DNA of 64,000 nucleotides from Cricetomys ansorgei (lineage: Eukaryota; Chordata; Mammalia; Rodentia; Nesomyidae), in assembly GCA_026225945.1 (NCBI GenBank), contig JAMJFZ010001133.1:17637501-17701500 (forward strand), given 5' to 3'. Each line of letters begins with the position of its first letter. Position 1 is the first letter of the stretch. Made by a program: the position numbers and the translations under genes. The notes under the pieces are model-generated. The model made no database searches and had not been told where the DNA came from. It was given only the letters and a program-made list of their open reading frames with translations. Positions 11,837 through 23,295 of this stretch are shown in pieces.

Positions 11837-13282
11837 AGAGAGTTAATGAGAAAGACATGGTGGGGGGACCCCACGGGCTAGACCCAGCCTCTAGATGCCT
11901 TCATTCCTAGCGACTGTTTTATGATGATATTGTTGTTGTTAGGATTTTATTTAAAAAAAAATCTTCAGCATGAATAAAAGCTTAGTTGCTTTGACATATC
12001 CGATAAGAAGTTGAAATCTTGGGAGTCTCCTTTGGCCAAGCAGCACAGAGATGCAATCACCTTCCTGGCGAGAGGGCAGGCCTAGAGTTGGTGCAGGCGT
12101 CTGTGGTGCTCCATGGGGACTGAGCACAGTAGTGGCTACTGAACTGGGTGGGTGGGGGGGCAGCCTCTTTGTCTGAGGGAGTTCTGTCTTCCTTGCCATT
12201 TGTTTAAAGGGAGCTGACCAGGCCACTGGCAGGATGTTCCCTTTCTCCTGCAGCTGGATGCTCTGGGGGTGATGCCAAGCTCCCGGGAGGAGGTGAGCTG
12301 GTCACTCAAGCCAACTAAGGGCAGCATGCTTGGCAGGCTATTCGAGGATGTCAGGTGGGTCCAGCAGAGTCTCCTGCCAGATCTGCTCAGCCCTTGAGGC
12401 TGAGACTGAATGGGAAGGCTGTGCACAATGGCAAACTCTGCTGGAAAACTGGCTCTCAGCCCAGGGCAAAGGCTAATTCACTTAGTCTCCTCCAATATAC
12501 TATTTCTTCTATAGTTTGTCCCTTTGTTCCTCTGCTTTGCTTATTGAAGTTGATCAACACATTGACTAGATTAACAGAGTTTATGATGTAAATTCACAAT
12601 ACTGCCATCCATAGCTATTTTATACGAGGGTATAATGCTTAAGTACATTTCTCTCGTTTCTTTCAATGCCTACAATTAACAGCACTCAATACTCTGCAAA
12701 AGGACACTCTTACCATCTAGTGGTAGTCCATGTGAATTGCAGGCACACTGCCCTGGGAGATAAAAAGCCATTTGCAAAGTATGAGCTTTTCCAGTAAAAA
12801 CACATTTATATGGAAGCCGGTGTTATTTAATACCTACCTAGTTGAAGCACAGGCTGCATTAACTATTAGTTCTGTCAAAAATCTTTGCTTTGAGAGGAAA
12901 GGAAGACTATTAAGAGGCAGAAAAACACAACTGTGTGCACCTTTAAATACCAAGTAAGGCATTTTGAATGGAAAGTAACTGATTATTTATTGATGTGCAG
13001 TCTGGGAATGCAACCAGGGAGCCCAGGGTGCTGGGGGAAAGCCAAGTCCTTTACGACCCACTTTCTCAAGTGCAGCTTGAGCAGGAGTGGTGGTGGAGTG
13101 TTAATCTTCCTAGCTTCCTTTCCTTGAGCCCATGAAGTCTTTGAGTGCTTGGGAGTTCCCAGGAGTCAGGTTCTGAGGGGAATTATGAAGAGGATGAACA
13201 TGTGTCACCCATCTTCTCCAGTTTACACTACACAGAAAGTTCTGAAAAGTTACTAAAATGATTCCTATAAAAGCTAGAGCAA
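11837..13282. other. Unique non-coding sequence
   Basis: No repeat is recognised. The segment 12,050-12,450 is relatively GC-rich with overlapping chance frames. A CTCF-like motif lies at 12,712-12,727 (listed separately). Confidence 0.5.
12712..12727 (-). promoter_or_regulatory. CTCF-core-like motif
   Basis: On the minus strand the sequence reads CCACTAGATGG, fitting the CTCF core CCASYAGRKGG. Flanking bases were not scored. Motif matching alone gives many false positives. Confidence 0.3.
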
Positions 13283-13440
13283 GCCAGACGGTGATGGTAT
13301 GTGCCTTTAAACCCAGCTCTTGGGAGGCAGAGGCAGGAGGATCTCTGTGAGTTTGAGGTCAGCCTAGTCTATAGAATGAGTTCCAGGACAGCCAGAGTTG
13401 CAACAGAGAAACCCTGTTGTGAAAAACCAAAAGAAAAATA
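13283..13440 (+). repeat. B1 SINE, near full length
   Basis: The element runs from 'gccagacggtgatggtatg' through 'gggaggcagaggcaggagg', 'gagtttgaggtcagcctag' and 'gttccaggacagccagag' to 'gagaaaccctgttgtgaaa' and an A-rich tail. This is the full 7SL-derived B1 order, with substitutions. It is the clearest rodent diagnostic in the first 15 kb. Confidence 0.93.
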
Positions 13441-14760
13441 AGTCAGAGCACAAGAAGAACCAAGAAATGGGTTCAGCAAAGGGGAACAAGAGCAGGTAGT
13501 ACAGTTATATTGACACTCTTCATGGCTAAACAGCCTGGACTACCCCCCCCCATCCTTAAACAAAAAGAGCCCTCTGTATGTCTGCCATTTGCCACTGCCT
13601 CCAAATATGCCCCACTACCTTTGGTTACCACAACAGGATGACACAACTATCTTCAATACCAAACCGAGATCTTAGGGGAAGAATTTAGTAGGGACCCAGT
13701 AACATCGCAGGATGTGCTCAGTGTAGTTGTGACCCTGGTGAAGACAGAGGCAGCCTTCAGTTGGGTAAGGTTGTGAAAGTCCATTCACAGGCAACAGTGA
13801 AACTCATTTCAGCTACGCTTTCCATGGGAGACAGGGTCAGGTGGCTTGATTGTCGGATGCCAACACTGTCTGGCTCAGGCCATATGGTTTACTCTCATGA
13901 TCGCTGGTTCCCACTTTCAGACTGTTTAATAGAGGACAGTTTTGATGTACTTTCTGTGAATGTGATAATTAAATGTTGATTAATTAACATTTTACTTGGT
14001 GATCCAAAAGGCCACTTGGAAATGGGAAAGAGTCACTTGTTTTATTAGTAGAACACAAGCACTCTCACGGCCCCCCGTGGTGGGGTGATGATATATAGAT
14101 AAACACGTACTGATGACATCAGGACATTTAGGTTGGTGTGTCAATTGACTATATATCCATATTTATAATGAACTCAAAAAGTAACTTTTCTGGGAATTTT
14201 TGCTGTGACTCCAGAACCCATGTGTGATCTTTCTCAAATCCTAAATGACCATCTCCCATGAGAATCTAGGTGAACCCCAACACTGAACAAATAAACTGAG
14301 TAGCAGAAGTATATGAAACTATTTCCTTAAAAATTTAAACATGCACAGCAGAATTGCCTGTTTGTTGTGCGAATACAGATTCTCATAAAAGATACTTTGC
14401 ACTGACACAGGGGACACGGATGTTAGCTTGGCTCACAACACAAGCAGATACCTGCAGAAATGATCTAATGGAGGACTGCTTGCAAAGGTACAGATGTGAT
14501 GCAAGGTGCCCCCAAGAAGCATAGTTCCTGGGGTGGGTGCTAGGAATCAGAGGTACACTCCTGTACCAGAAAGAGGGGTGCAAGAAGCAGCTGTGAAAAT
14601 TGAGGCAAGAAGGCTGTGCTCTGATGGCTACCACGAAGAGCCTGGATTTCTCGCAGGAAGACATCTATGGCAGAGCCGCCAATGAGAGCCAGGATGTCCT
14701 ACCGAAGCCCAGTCAGCCATGGCGAGCCCTTCAACTTTCATGACGTTTCATACCATAAAT
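13441..14760. other. Unique sequence with a short open frame
   Basis: Contains a C9 run (13,543-13,551). Near the right end, ATG at 14,624 opens a 39-codon frame ending at 14,741-14,743, followed by AATAAA-type signals and an A-rich run at 14,754-14,786. That arrangement could be the 3' end of a processed retrocopy, but I do not recognise the protein and could not support a pseudogene call. Confidence 0.35.
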
Positions 14761-15835
14761 AAACTTGTCAAATAAATAAATAAAACCCTGACGGCGATAT
14801 TATAACAATTGCTAGCTTTAAATCTGAATGGTGAATATTCGCATGGTTTTTCTGATTTCTTTCCTGCATGGCTGAAGTTTTGAACGGTAGGGATACCGTC
14901 CCTAAAGTATCATCTATAGAAAACACTGTGCAAATAAAACTGCTCAACAGCACACACCTGCCATGAAGACTAATGCTGCCCAACTAAGAATGATTTACTC
15001 CACTATTGGTATTTTGAATGATCTTTACAGTGAGGAATATTAAAAGGCAGATACTTGTTTTCTTGCGAAGCTGCTTCTTCCAGTGCAGGCCATACACAGC
15101 ACCGCTGTTTAGATTTCTGTTGTGAAGGGCATCTTCCAACATTTTTGCAAGATGTCTGAATCCTAGATAACACAAGGCTCTCGCAGAATAAAAGAGGAAG
15201 CATAAGAAGTGGATGTGAAATAAATCAACTCTCGGCAGTGTTTCTTTTTATTCTGCCCTTGATTGTCTTGGTAAATTATAATCTCTCGACCCATAAGAAT
15301 GATACTTAAATGTTGATTTGCTTTTGTCTAAGACAGCTTTCGGTTTGTTTTTTAAAGCTGACTCTCTGTCGCCTGCATGAGAGATGCTGATGCTGGGGAG
15401 ACCTCGCGGTCTACATTGTCTCAGTACAAAAGTAAGCACGGCGCCCTCTTTGAACTTTAGCTGTGTCTTGTATAAACTGGATTGCTGAAGTTGTTTTCTT
15501 CCGCCTTTTAACAACCTAAAGACAACTTTGTGAATGATAATGCTCAATGAGAGTTGGAACATCTTTAAGAAAAATCTAGAGTCGCTCTTCTAAGAAAACA
15601 GCTATTATTTGGGAAAACGTCGACGCCGTTTCTCTTTCCCAGTGATTCTGAGATAAAAGCCATTAAGCAGGGAATATAGTTTATAAGCAAACATTTCAAT
15701 GGCATCAGCATGCTGTCTTTGACCAGGAACACATCTATAAATAAATCCGTGGTCAAGAGAACACTACTGATTAACATCTGATTAACATAACTGAAAGCTG
15801 TCTTGGAGACTGCTTTGTTTGTTTATTAGGAGTGA
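14761..15835. other. CpG-retaining unique block, candidate conserved non-coding element
   Basis: No interspersed repeat is recognised. Two spots keep several CpGs: 15,365-15,445 (five) and 15,618-15,628 (four in eleven bases). In CpG-poor mammalian DNA this suggests constraint or germline hypomethylation. Open frames on the minus strand (15,248-15,777) have no known domain. A conserved enhancer is an inference only. Confidence 0.4.
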
Positions 15836-16044
15836 CCTGCTTATTTCCAGAGTGCCCAGGAATGATCACAATGGGGATGATCACGGAGCACTGGACTTGG
15901 GCCAGTATTCATGATGAGGCCTGACACACAACCGACCCCCTGTTGTGGCCAAACACTCATAATTTCACAAACGTGGCTTAGACACCTCCCAAATAGATGC
16001 CTGAAAACACAGCCAACAGTTGGAGCTCTGGGGCCTTGGGACAA
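15836..16044. other. Unique sequence
   Basis: No recognised feature. A minus-strand open frame covers most of it but has no family resemblance. Confidence 0.4.
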
Positions 16045-16112
16045 AACCTTCCCCTGTTTAAAGACCCCCTGAAACGTGGCTTCCTCCATAAAACCTTCCC
16101 TAACTAAGTGGA
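16045..16112 (+). repeat. L2-type LINE fragment
   Basis: The string 'cttcctccataaaaccttccctaacta' (16,080-16,106) matches the L2 segment 'tcctccatgaagccttccctgacta'. It lies upstream of an L2-tail-like piece on the same strand, which supports the call. Confidence 0.45.
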
Positions 16113-16319
16113 AATGGGAACCAGATGTCCTTAAACTCCACTACAAAGATAATCATATTTACTCTACAACCAAAGATACCATCTAGGCCCAAATCTGTGC
16201 AAACTGTTAATACAGCTAAGTCTCTGAACACGATGGCTGGAAGAGACACGGGAAATTGTGTAAAGTCTGTGAACTCTGAGAGCAGAGGGAAAAGGAGTCT
16301 CCATTTTCTCCAAGCTTTA

Positions 16320-16445
16320 GCAGAAAGCCCAATACACAAGAAGTGCTCAGCAAATGATCCTTGAATGAATTTATTCCAACATCCCATCATCCTTTTGCTT
16401 ATTTTGTATAGGAGGCTCAGAGAGGAAAGCAGTTGCACAGAGTTA
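16320..16445. repeat. L2/MIR composite remnant
   Basis: The left part (about 16,330-16,372) reads 'agaagtgctcagcaaatg' and 'ccttgaatgaatttattc', an L2-tail pattern on the plus strand. The right part (about 16,395-16,440) reads 'ggaggctcagagaggaaagc' and 'agttgcacagagtt', a MIR-core pattern on the minus strand. Two old repeats appear to abut. Confidence 0.45.
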
Positions 16446-16849
16446 GTAGAGAGAGATGGGAGAGATGCTTGCCTTCCCTTGCTTCATGCCTATGTGCCTC
16501 CATCAGTACGGCTAGCCTGAGGAGAAGGAATCTCTGAGGACCTGGAAACTACATGCTGCTGCTGCTGCTACCAGAAGCAAACACTGCATTCTGTCTAGCC
16601 TATGCTGCAGGATAAAGAAACTGACTTAACTTTTAAAAACAGCTTCTTTGAACTCTGTGACTTCAAGCAAACAGACCAGAATCAACATCCATACTCGGTT
16701 CCAGTCTCTTGAATCAGTGTGCCTACTTATCCATTCTTCCACCCCTGCTTCTCTCCCTCCCTCTCTCCATCAACTCATTCCACCATCTATGCCTCTAGGT
16801 ATGCATTCCCACTGCAATGCTTTACATCTATGCGGTCTCAAATCCAACG
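16446..16849. other. Unique sequence with (GCT)5
   Basis: Contains a short CTG/GCT triplet run at 16,555-16,569 and a CT-rich part at 16,735-16,775. No gene is recognised. Confidence 0.5.
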
Positions 16850-16965
16850 CTGGCCCAGATCTTGTAAGTTATCTGTCCCCGTTCAACACATGAAGAAATC
16901 AAAGCTAAAATAATCAGAAGGCAATAGAGTGGAGGTTTGAGATTTAGTCTACATGTTTCCAGAAC
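16850..16965 (-). repeat. Possible MIR remnant, minus strand
   Basis: 'gttcaacacatgaagaaatc' followed by 'agaaggcaatagagtggagg' has the spacing of the reversed MIR pattern 'ttacagatgaggaaactgag' and 'cagctagtaagtgg'. The match is weak. Confidence 0.3.
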
Positions 16966-17155
16966 ACAAATACAAATCGTTCTACCCCCAGAATCCTTTT
17001 TTAGGGGGGGTGTAAAACGTCACGCTTTACCCTCAGGAGCTTAGAACACTGCAAGAAGCAACCAATTAATCATCCTTAAAAAAAAATAGAAATATGCCTT
17101 AAGAGCTCTTGTATGATCAAGCAGAATTATCAACAAAGCACATGGCTCCCCGGCA

Positions 17156-17222
17156 CATGCAACTAACCCCACAGGGGCCATCCCAGGCTATGGACAGAAG
17201 CTCGTAAGTTCCTCTGAAACTC
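17156..17222 (+). repeat. Dispersed direct duplicate, copy 1
   Basis: This segment contains 'caggctatggacagaagctc' and 'gtaagttcctctgaaac', and a near copy occurs at about 17,822-17,878, some 665 bases away in the same orientation. The family is not recognised. Confidence 0.6.
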
Positions 17223-17269
17223 ACTTGCTACTCTAGTGAATTTGAACTTGGTCTCTCCATTTGAGTCAT

Positions 17270-17565
17270 AATATTTTTTTTCAAAAAGTATATTTTTCCT
17301 TCCTCCTGTGACAGAACGTCATGGGTCTCAGAGTGAACCACGGTTCAGGAAACAACTGGGGTGGCGAATGACGTCGACTAAAGGAGGCTGGGGTAAGCAA
17401 CAGGGAGACCGCTGACATGGAGGAAGGGAGCCGGGAAAGAATGGTTGCTTCCGCGATCCCAGCCTCCAGGTCACCTAATGCATTCCAGGCCTGGGCAAAT
17501 AGGGGTGGGCGCCGTCCAAGGACAGAGTGCATGAGTCAGCAAGTGGTTCAAGTCTTTGAGTCATT
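17270..17565. promoter_or_regulatory. AP-1/CRE-like motif cluster with retained CpGs
   Basis: Three TGAGTCA sites occur at 17,272, 17,532 and 17,557; the second extends to TGAGTCAGCA, a MAF/NF-E2-type site. TGACGTCG at 17,369 is CRE-like. About eleven CpGs survive between 17,315 and 17,520, above the surrounding level. This combination suggests an enhancer, but that is inference from motifs only. Confidence 0.4.
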
Positions 17566-17821
17566 TCTGGAAAAAGAAAATCCATAGCATGGCATTAGTC
17601 CTTGCCTGACATTATTCTACCTCAGGAAACTTGGCTGAGTTTTCTCCCGGTCCTCTGAGTTAATTGGGGTGGGATAAACATCTAGCTTTGTTTTTGAACT
17701 TCACAGCATGGCTTTACAGAATTGCGCAACTGCTCTCCTTTCCCCCAAAGTGTCATTTCAGTCGAATTCTTTGGCATGGCATCTGCAGCTCACCCATAGC
17801 CTTTTTTTTTTTTTCATGGAC

Positions 17822-17878
17822 CATTCCAGGCTATGGAGAGAAGCTTGTAAGTTCCTCTAAACTATTCTAGTGAAGACA
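17822..17878 (+). repeat. Dispersed direct duplicate, copy 2
   Basis: It matches the segment at 17,156-17,222 with several substitutions and a short deletion, and is preceded by a T14-type run at about 17,801-17,814. Either a local duplication or two copies of an unrecognised repeat. Confidence 0.6.
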
Positions 17879-19925
17879 TATCTATTCCCTAAGGGACTAA
17901 ACAGTGAGTAAAATGGCCAAGAAAATGATTGGGCAGCTGAACTATGACCACGCTTGATTGACAGATGACATGTTGGATGAATTCTGTCAATGAAAATTAG
18001 ATTTTTTTTATACAAAAATTATGCCAAAAAAAGTTTTAAAGGTTGGTTATTCCTATGAGTGAATAATTGGTGCTTTCTCTGGAATCACACTGGCCTTTCC
18101 TAGATTTATCTGCCATATAAAAAGTATTCTCCTCATCCTATGAGGACCAGTGAGGGCAGATTAAAATAACTAGTGATGAATGTATACTGATTTGATGTAA
18201 ACTTTCAGATATGGTTTTCAAACAAATCACTGAGTTATATCGATTTTGATTTGCCTCCATGTGAGGATGGTCTTTGCATAGTCTCTCTCTAGTGCAGTCA
18301 GAAAAAAAATATACTCCTTACTCGAGTCCAGAGATCATCTCAATAAGACATAACATATAGTTGTCCTTCAGACAGCATGGCTTCCATGGCTTGGCCAACC
18401 AAAAAGTAGAGATTTATAAACTACTTTTTCAGAAAATACAGCTAGTATATTATGCGATAGGTACAGGTGTTCAAAGTCTATCATCACAGGGAAGAAAGGG
18501 ACTTCAAACAGCAACTCAGTTGTTTGAGTTCAAGATTTCATTTGAGCCAATAAAAACAACCCTCAGAATTGCATCTGGAGTCAAGGACGCCAGAATCCTG
18601 GGCATCTGGAGATGCCCTATGCATCATGCCCTATTGGTGATAGAATGGCATTGCCATGGTGCCCCTGTCTTGAGTCACAAAGTTAGTTTCTCCCCACAGT
18701 CTACCTTCCTTTCTATACAGAAGGAAAAAAGGTGCTTGTATTTCTGCATGGATCTAAGCACAATTGAAACGAAACAACTTTGAAAAATGTCGTTGTTTAT
18801 ATTCAGATATTCTTTGACTTTCGAAGGAAAAGGCAGTTTCTCTTGTTGAACAGAGGCGGCTTTACTCAGCACCTCTAGAGGGTCATATTTCATCACTGTC
18901 CTTGATGTAAATAAACCCAAAACACTCACAGTTCTTAAGTAAATGAGAATTCTTGAAATTAGGCTTTGATTTCCTTAGAAACTACAAGCTAAGTTGGGAA
19001 GAAAAAAGCCTTACAGATTTTGAAATCAATTCTTGGCTTTTTAGGTTACCTCATTCTAGTGCTTACCTACTAGAACTAGTACCTAGTTTCAGTGTTTATC
19101 TTAAGAAAGAAATCACCAAGTTATGTTGAATGTGGGATGTTGTGACTGGAGTAATGCGCATTGCTATGACTCCTGCAGAGTCAGGTGTACACCTGACAGC
19201 TAATGGAGCCCTCGGGGAGCTGGGCCCTGGGTGAACGTTATGCATATACCACAGAAAGTCTTGCAGACTGCTTGTAGCTCCTCCAACTCTGCTGTGGCAA
19301 CGAGAAAGGGACTGTGCCCTGAACCCGAAGAAATAAGTCTCAGGCCTTAGCTGCGCCTCCTACAGACTGGGAACTTGCATCTTGAAGCACGAGGCAGGGT
19401 GTCCACCTCCGCAAAATGAGTGAACTTGCCTCATGGTGAGCACAGGAAGAGAAGCTGCCCTATCAGCTCACAATCCAGATAGCAAACTCAATTTTATTTC
19501 CACACCTTTCAGCTAAGAAGCTCTTCCCCACAACCAGCGGCAGAAGACAGGTGCATGGGAAACAGAGGAGAGGGAGAACTTGACTCTCAGGTGTAATGAT
19601 ACATCTGTCATGGTTAAGTATTCCTAGGCTCAGCTCCAGTCTTCCTCTAGGCATCTGTTATGGACTAGGCCTTAGACTGTCTTAGTAAATGGTTTCTCTT
19701 TCCAGTTGGAAATAAAGACTACTAGCAAACACAGGTGCTTTAAGAATTGTCCCATTCAAGACAACCCATGGACCATGACTGTTCAGAGCATTGCTATCTC
19801 TACCATGAAGCATCATATCTTTAGAGTTTGAGATTGCAACCCTCCCCTTTTCCTCTGAAGAAAGTTAAACTCGACAAATGCGATTTTATCCTTCGCCTAT
19901 CCTATCTAATCTGTTATAAGTAATT
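17879..19925. other. Unique sequence, no gene seen
   Basis: About 2 kb without a recognised repeat. An open frame of 140 codons (18,361-18,783, opening with a non-ATG codon) shows no domain. No poly(A)-tailed retrocopy is evident. Confidence 0.5.
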
Positions 19926-20245
19926 CAGGAGCTGGGGAGATGGCTAAGTGGGTAAAAACACTTGTTCTTCAAGCATGAGGCACTGAGTTCAAATCCCCAG
20001 CCTCATGTGTGTGTTCAGGGTGGAGACGGGAGGATTTGGGAGCTCACTGGTCAACCAGTCTAAGCAGTCCAAGTTCATTAGCAGCCATGTCCCAAGAAAG
20101 TAAGTAAGCAGAGAGCAAGAGGAAGAAAATCAGCATCCATCCTCCTTATCTTCTCTCTCTCTCCTCTCTCTCTCTCTTTCTCTCTCTGTGTGTGTCTCTC
20201 TCTCTCAAACACATATACACACGCCAAATACAAACACCAAAAAAG
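19926..20245 (+). repeat. B4-type SINE (tRNA-like head plus B1-like part)
   Basis: The head 'gagctggggagatggctaag' with 'gtgggtaaaaacacttgttc' and 'gagttcaaatccccagc' is the ID/B4 tRNA-derived part. The following section is B1-like but diverged, and the element ends in a CT/TG/CA-rich tail. Confidence 0.7.
20151..20208. repeat. (CT)n/(TG)n microsatellite
   Basis: Interrupted CT repeats with a short TG run, lying in the tail of the neighbouring B4 element, a usual place for microsatellite birth. Confidence 0.9.
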
Positions 20246-20254
20246 TAAAATAGC

Positions 20255-20700
20255 TGGCATATTAGTATGAATATAGTAAGTACCTCATAAAAATAGTGTT
20301 TCTTATGTAAGATTAAAAACATACAAATATATTAAGGCGAAAATAAATAAATTCTAGTTTTCCTTCCACCAGGAAATAACCACTATTACCCTTTTAACCT
20401 AATTTTCAATTCTCTTAATATCCTGTCTTTTGCAAGTTTAATGACTTTGTAGCTATTTTCCTATTTTGAATTTTTTGGCTCTTCTTTGCCTTGCTATAAA
20501 TAAAATTGTAAGTCATGGGCCGATTTAAACTAGACTCTGAAAAAAGGGATTATTAGATCATTCCATGCAAATATAAAATATTTTGTCACACTTTGGCAAT
20601 ATTTGCATGTATAATAATATAAATGCTAAAGTACTTTTTAATTTGTATTTTCATTCAAACTGGATTTTACTTTGTTTTTGGTTCTCTAAGTAGTACATAA
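20255..20700 (+). repeat. Possible old L1M 3'-end remnant
   Basis: 'aaataaccactattaccctt' followed by AT-rich sequence resembles the mammalian L1 3'-UTR string 'gaaataaccactgttaaca'. The rest is too diverged to align by eye. A similar weak trace flanks the B4 at 36.3 kb. Confidence 0.3.
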
Positions 20701-20821
20701 ACACTTCATAAATATGAAATATTTCCTATTTATGTCATATTGATTGCGACATAAATATGTCACAAGAAGACACACGGTAAGAAGTTGCTTAGCAGTAATA
20801 TATCATTTACTTTCAGTAAAA

Positions 20822-21022
20822 AACGCGAGCAACACCTGGATCCGGTAGCTCGGGATTATAATCTTACTAGGCAGGAGGATCCTACCTCCAAGGCCAACCT
20901 GAGCTAGCAAGTAAGATCCCATCTTACAATACAAGATTTTTAAAAAGAAGGCTGAGCTATGGTAGAGCTCAGTGGTAGAAGGCTTGCCTGACTTGCCTGG
21001 GGGGCCCTGGGTAGAAACTGAA
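20822..21022 (+). repeat. ID_B1-type composite SINE
   Basis: A B1-like part ('aggcaggaggatcctacctc', 'aaggccaacctgagctagc', 'agatcccatcttacaatac') runs into an A-rich linker and then an ID-like part ('agctcagtggtagaaggc', 'ttgcctgacttgcctgg', 'ggccctgggta'). This is the expected order of the rodent ID_B1 composite. Confidence 0.7.
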
Positions 21023-21049
21023 GAAGGAGAAAGAAGGTTGTTCTGGGTT

Positions 21050-21210
21050 TCGTGGGTTTTAATTTGTTTGCGTTTGTCTTGTTGGTTGGAGTTTTGGGGA
21101 CAGAGTCTTGTTCTCTAGGCTGGGCTGCCTAGAATTTGTAGCAATGCTTCTGTCTCAGCTTACTGGATGCTAGGACTACAGGACTCAGCAACTATGCCTG
21201 GTAGGAAATG
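21050..21210 (-). repeat. B1-type SINE, minus strand
   Basis: 'ttggggacagagtcttgttc', 'ctgtctcagcttactggatg' and 'ctaggactacagg' follow the reverse-complement B1 head. It is diverged and lacks a full right part, like proto-B1. A GTTT-rich run at its left end is the reversed tail. Confidence 0.65.
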
Positions 21211-21961
21211 ATGCACTTTGAATCTGAGTGTCTTGCATTCGTGTACTGGCATCAAATACAGGGTCAGACAGGCTCAGAAGAAAGGGCTCAGCCAAGATGC
21301 ACTTGAATGTGTAATTTGTGACGTTCTCCTCTTCAGTGGCAGTGCTACCTGTGTGGGCTGCAGACACACACAGAATGATAAGGGGGGACAAAATATCAGT
21401 CACCACCATGGCTGAGTACTATACTGGTGCCCATCACAGTGGCCACAGGATAAGCTGAGTATACCTGCTCTATTTCTATTTCATTGGTCTTACTCACAAA
21501 CCAGACACCATAATTTAAACTAGTCCATTGGGCTACGGTCATCATCCTTCAGGCTAAGTTACGTTTCTATAAAACAGTAAATGATTTGGAGAGAAAAGGG
21601 TTATCTGAATAATAATTATTCACATGAAAGGCTGATAAAGGAAAAAGCCAGAAGCGAAGGTAAACAGTTACCACATCATGTCTACACCCATTACAGTCTG
21701 CGAAGCTTGCGAGCAGCTGCAGTGGGCACTGAACTCAGCAGAACTGTAGTTCTACCCAAGAGCAGCTTTGAAAACATTCTGTTTTTCTGTTTTCTATATT
21801 CTGCCATGGTTAATTCAACAGTTCAATATACAGACCCTAAACATGGTGCAGAAGGACAAACAGTGTCCTGCAGTTTCTGAGAGCCAATTACACCAAGGTA
21901 GGAGGTGGGCTACATTGTAACTCTCCAAGTTTGTGCCTAAAGAACAAAATGAGTAAAGGAA
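21211..21961. other. Unique non-coding sequence
   Basis: No recognised repeat or gene. Short open frames on both strands are without family features. Confidence 0.5.
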
Positions 21962-22087
21962 TGAAAGGGGGTAGTGGGAGGGAGGAAGTGAAGAGAAAGG
22001 AAGTGGGGAGAAGGGAAGGGAAGAAGGAGGGAGGGAGGTATCAGGGAGGGAAGGAGGGAGGGAGGGACGAAAGGAGAAAGATAAGCA
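21962..22087. repeat. GGGA/GGAA purine-rich tract
   Basis: About 125 bases almost entirely purine on the plus strand, with GGGAGGGA units near 22,028-22,072. It drives a Ser/Pro/Leu-rich spurious frame on the minus strand. Potential triplex or G-quadruplex former. Confidence 0.9.
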
Positions 22088-23295
22088 GGCTTCTTTAGAT
22101 GATTGAATATGCCCATGTCTTCCCGTGAAACATGGTAAAGAAAAAACCTTTAGATAAATGATTGCTTCCATCTATTCCCCCCACTCCCCAATATAAGTAC
22201 AGGAAGAAAGTTCAGTTGGATTCAGGGCTCCATTTACCTTGCGGTGTGGGGAGATTAATAAAACACTTTATCCTGAGAGAAAGACCCAAACCGGACCTCC
22301 ATTTAAGACGTTAATTTATGCAGTCCCTCATACAAGTTAAGCAGCACAGAATATCACAGCAGGCACAGAACAACAGATCTTGAACCCTGCTGTGTTTGTT
22401 CAAGAAGGCAAGTTAAGCTATTCCTAACAGGAAACAAAACACACGGTTGGGCCATTAAACTGGGATCATTTTGCCATAGTGCACAGCTCTGAATGCATCA
22501 ATTGCTGTTCCAAACAGGATTAGAGATGGGATTTGCTTTAACTATGGTTTGGAGAAAAATGCTTATGCCTTCTCAGAATTCTCAGGCTGATATTAACTAA
22601 TACACTGCCAGGCAAGACAGAGCACCCAGGAAACTGTCAAGAAGTGCTTTTTTTTCAAATTCTGAAACTGTATAAATGATGGGTCAAAGGTATTAGTGTG
22701 TGGGAAAGGTAAGTCACACACAAGGTACATCTGAGTAGACTCAAGGTCATGATACACTGATTAAATCAACCCCACAGGAAACAACTGCCCTGCAGTTCCT
22801 ACAGACAACCCAGTGGAATGAAAGGGCATTCTGTTCAACAGTCTGAGTGGACACTTAGAAACAGCCTTGGCTGCTTTCATTGTGTGATCATTATAAAATG
22901 CAAACTCATCTATTCTTTCCAGAAGTAAAGAAGTACGATATAAAAGAAGACACAATTTTTCAAAGGCAAACCTTGCTCATGTGGGAAACCAGTTTAATTT
23001 CTACTGGTGATTAAAGACTCACGGGATGGAAGGTGTGGGACCTTACATATTTGGTAGAAGTCGTCAACATTCTCTGTGCTCATCCACAGTTGTTGCCACC
23101 TCAAAGTTATATCAAGGGTTGAAATTCATAAAGCCAAAAATTAGCTTGAAGGTACTTAACAGTTACAGGCCTAAAAAAAAAATCCCTCTCTCAGGTTCCT
23201 GTTATGGAAAGCTGTCATGATAGTCTAGAAGAGACGTATTGGAAGGCATATTGGAGGACCTTCAATGTTGAAATCATGAAAGTAATGACTTGGAA
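22088..23295. other. Unique non-coding sequence
   Basis: No repeat or exon is recognised over about 1.2 kb. Confidence 0.5.

Noticed and set aside
11589..11874. Charged Glu/Arg/Lys-rich frame and its Ser/Leu-rich antisense
   Set aside because: Both are direct products of GA-rich low-complexity DNA.
18361..18783. 140-codon frame, the longest in the window
   Set aside because: It opens with a non-ATG codon, has no recognised domain, and no poly(A) tail or target duplication to suggest a retrocopy.
20940..21010. tRNA gene (box A/B-like sequence)
   Set aside because: It is the tRNA-derived part of an ID_B1 SINE; no cloverleaf or mature tRNA could be drawn. The same applies to the heads of B3, B4 and RSINE1 copies.
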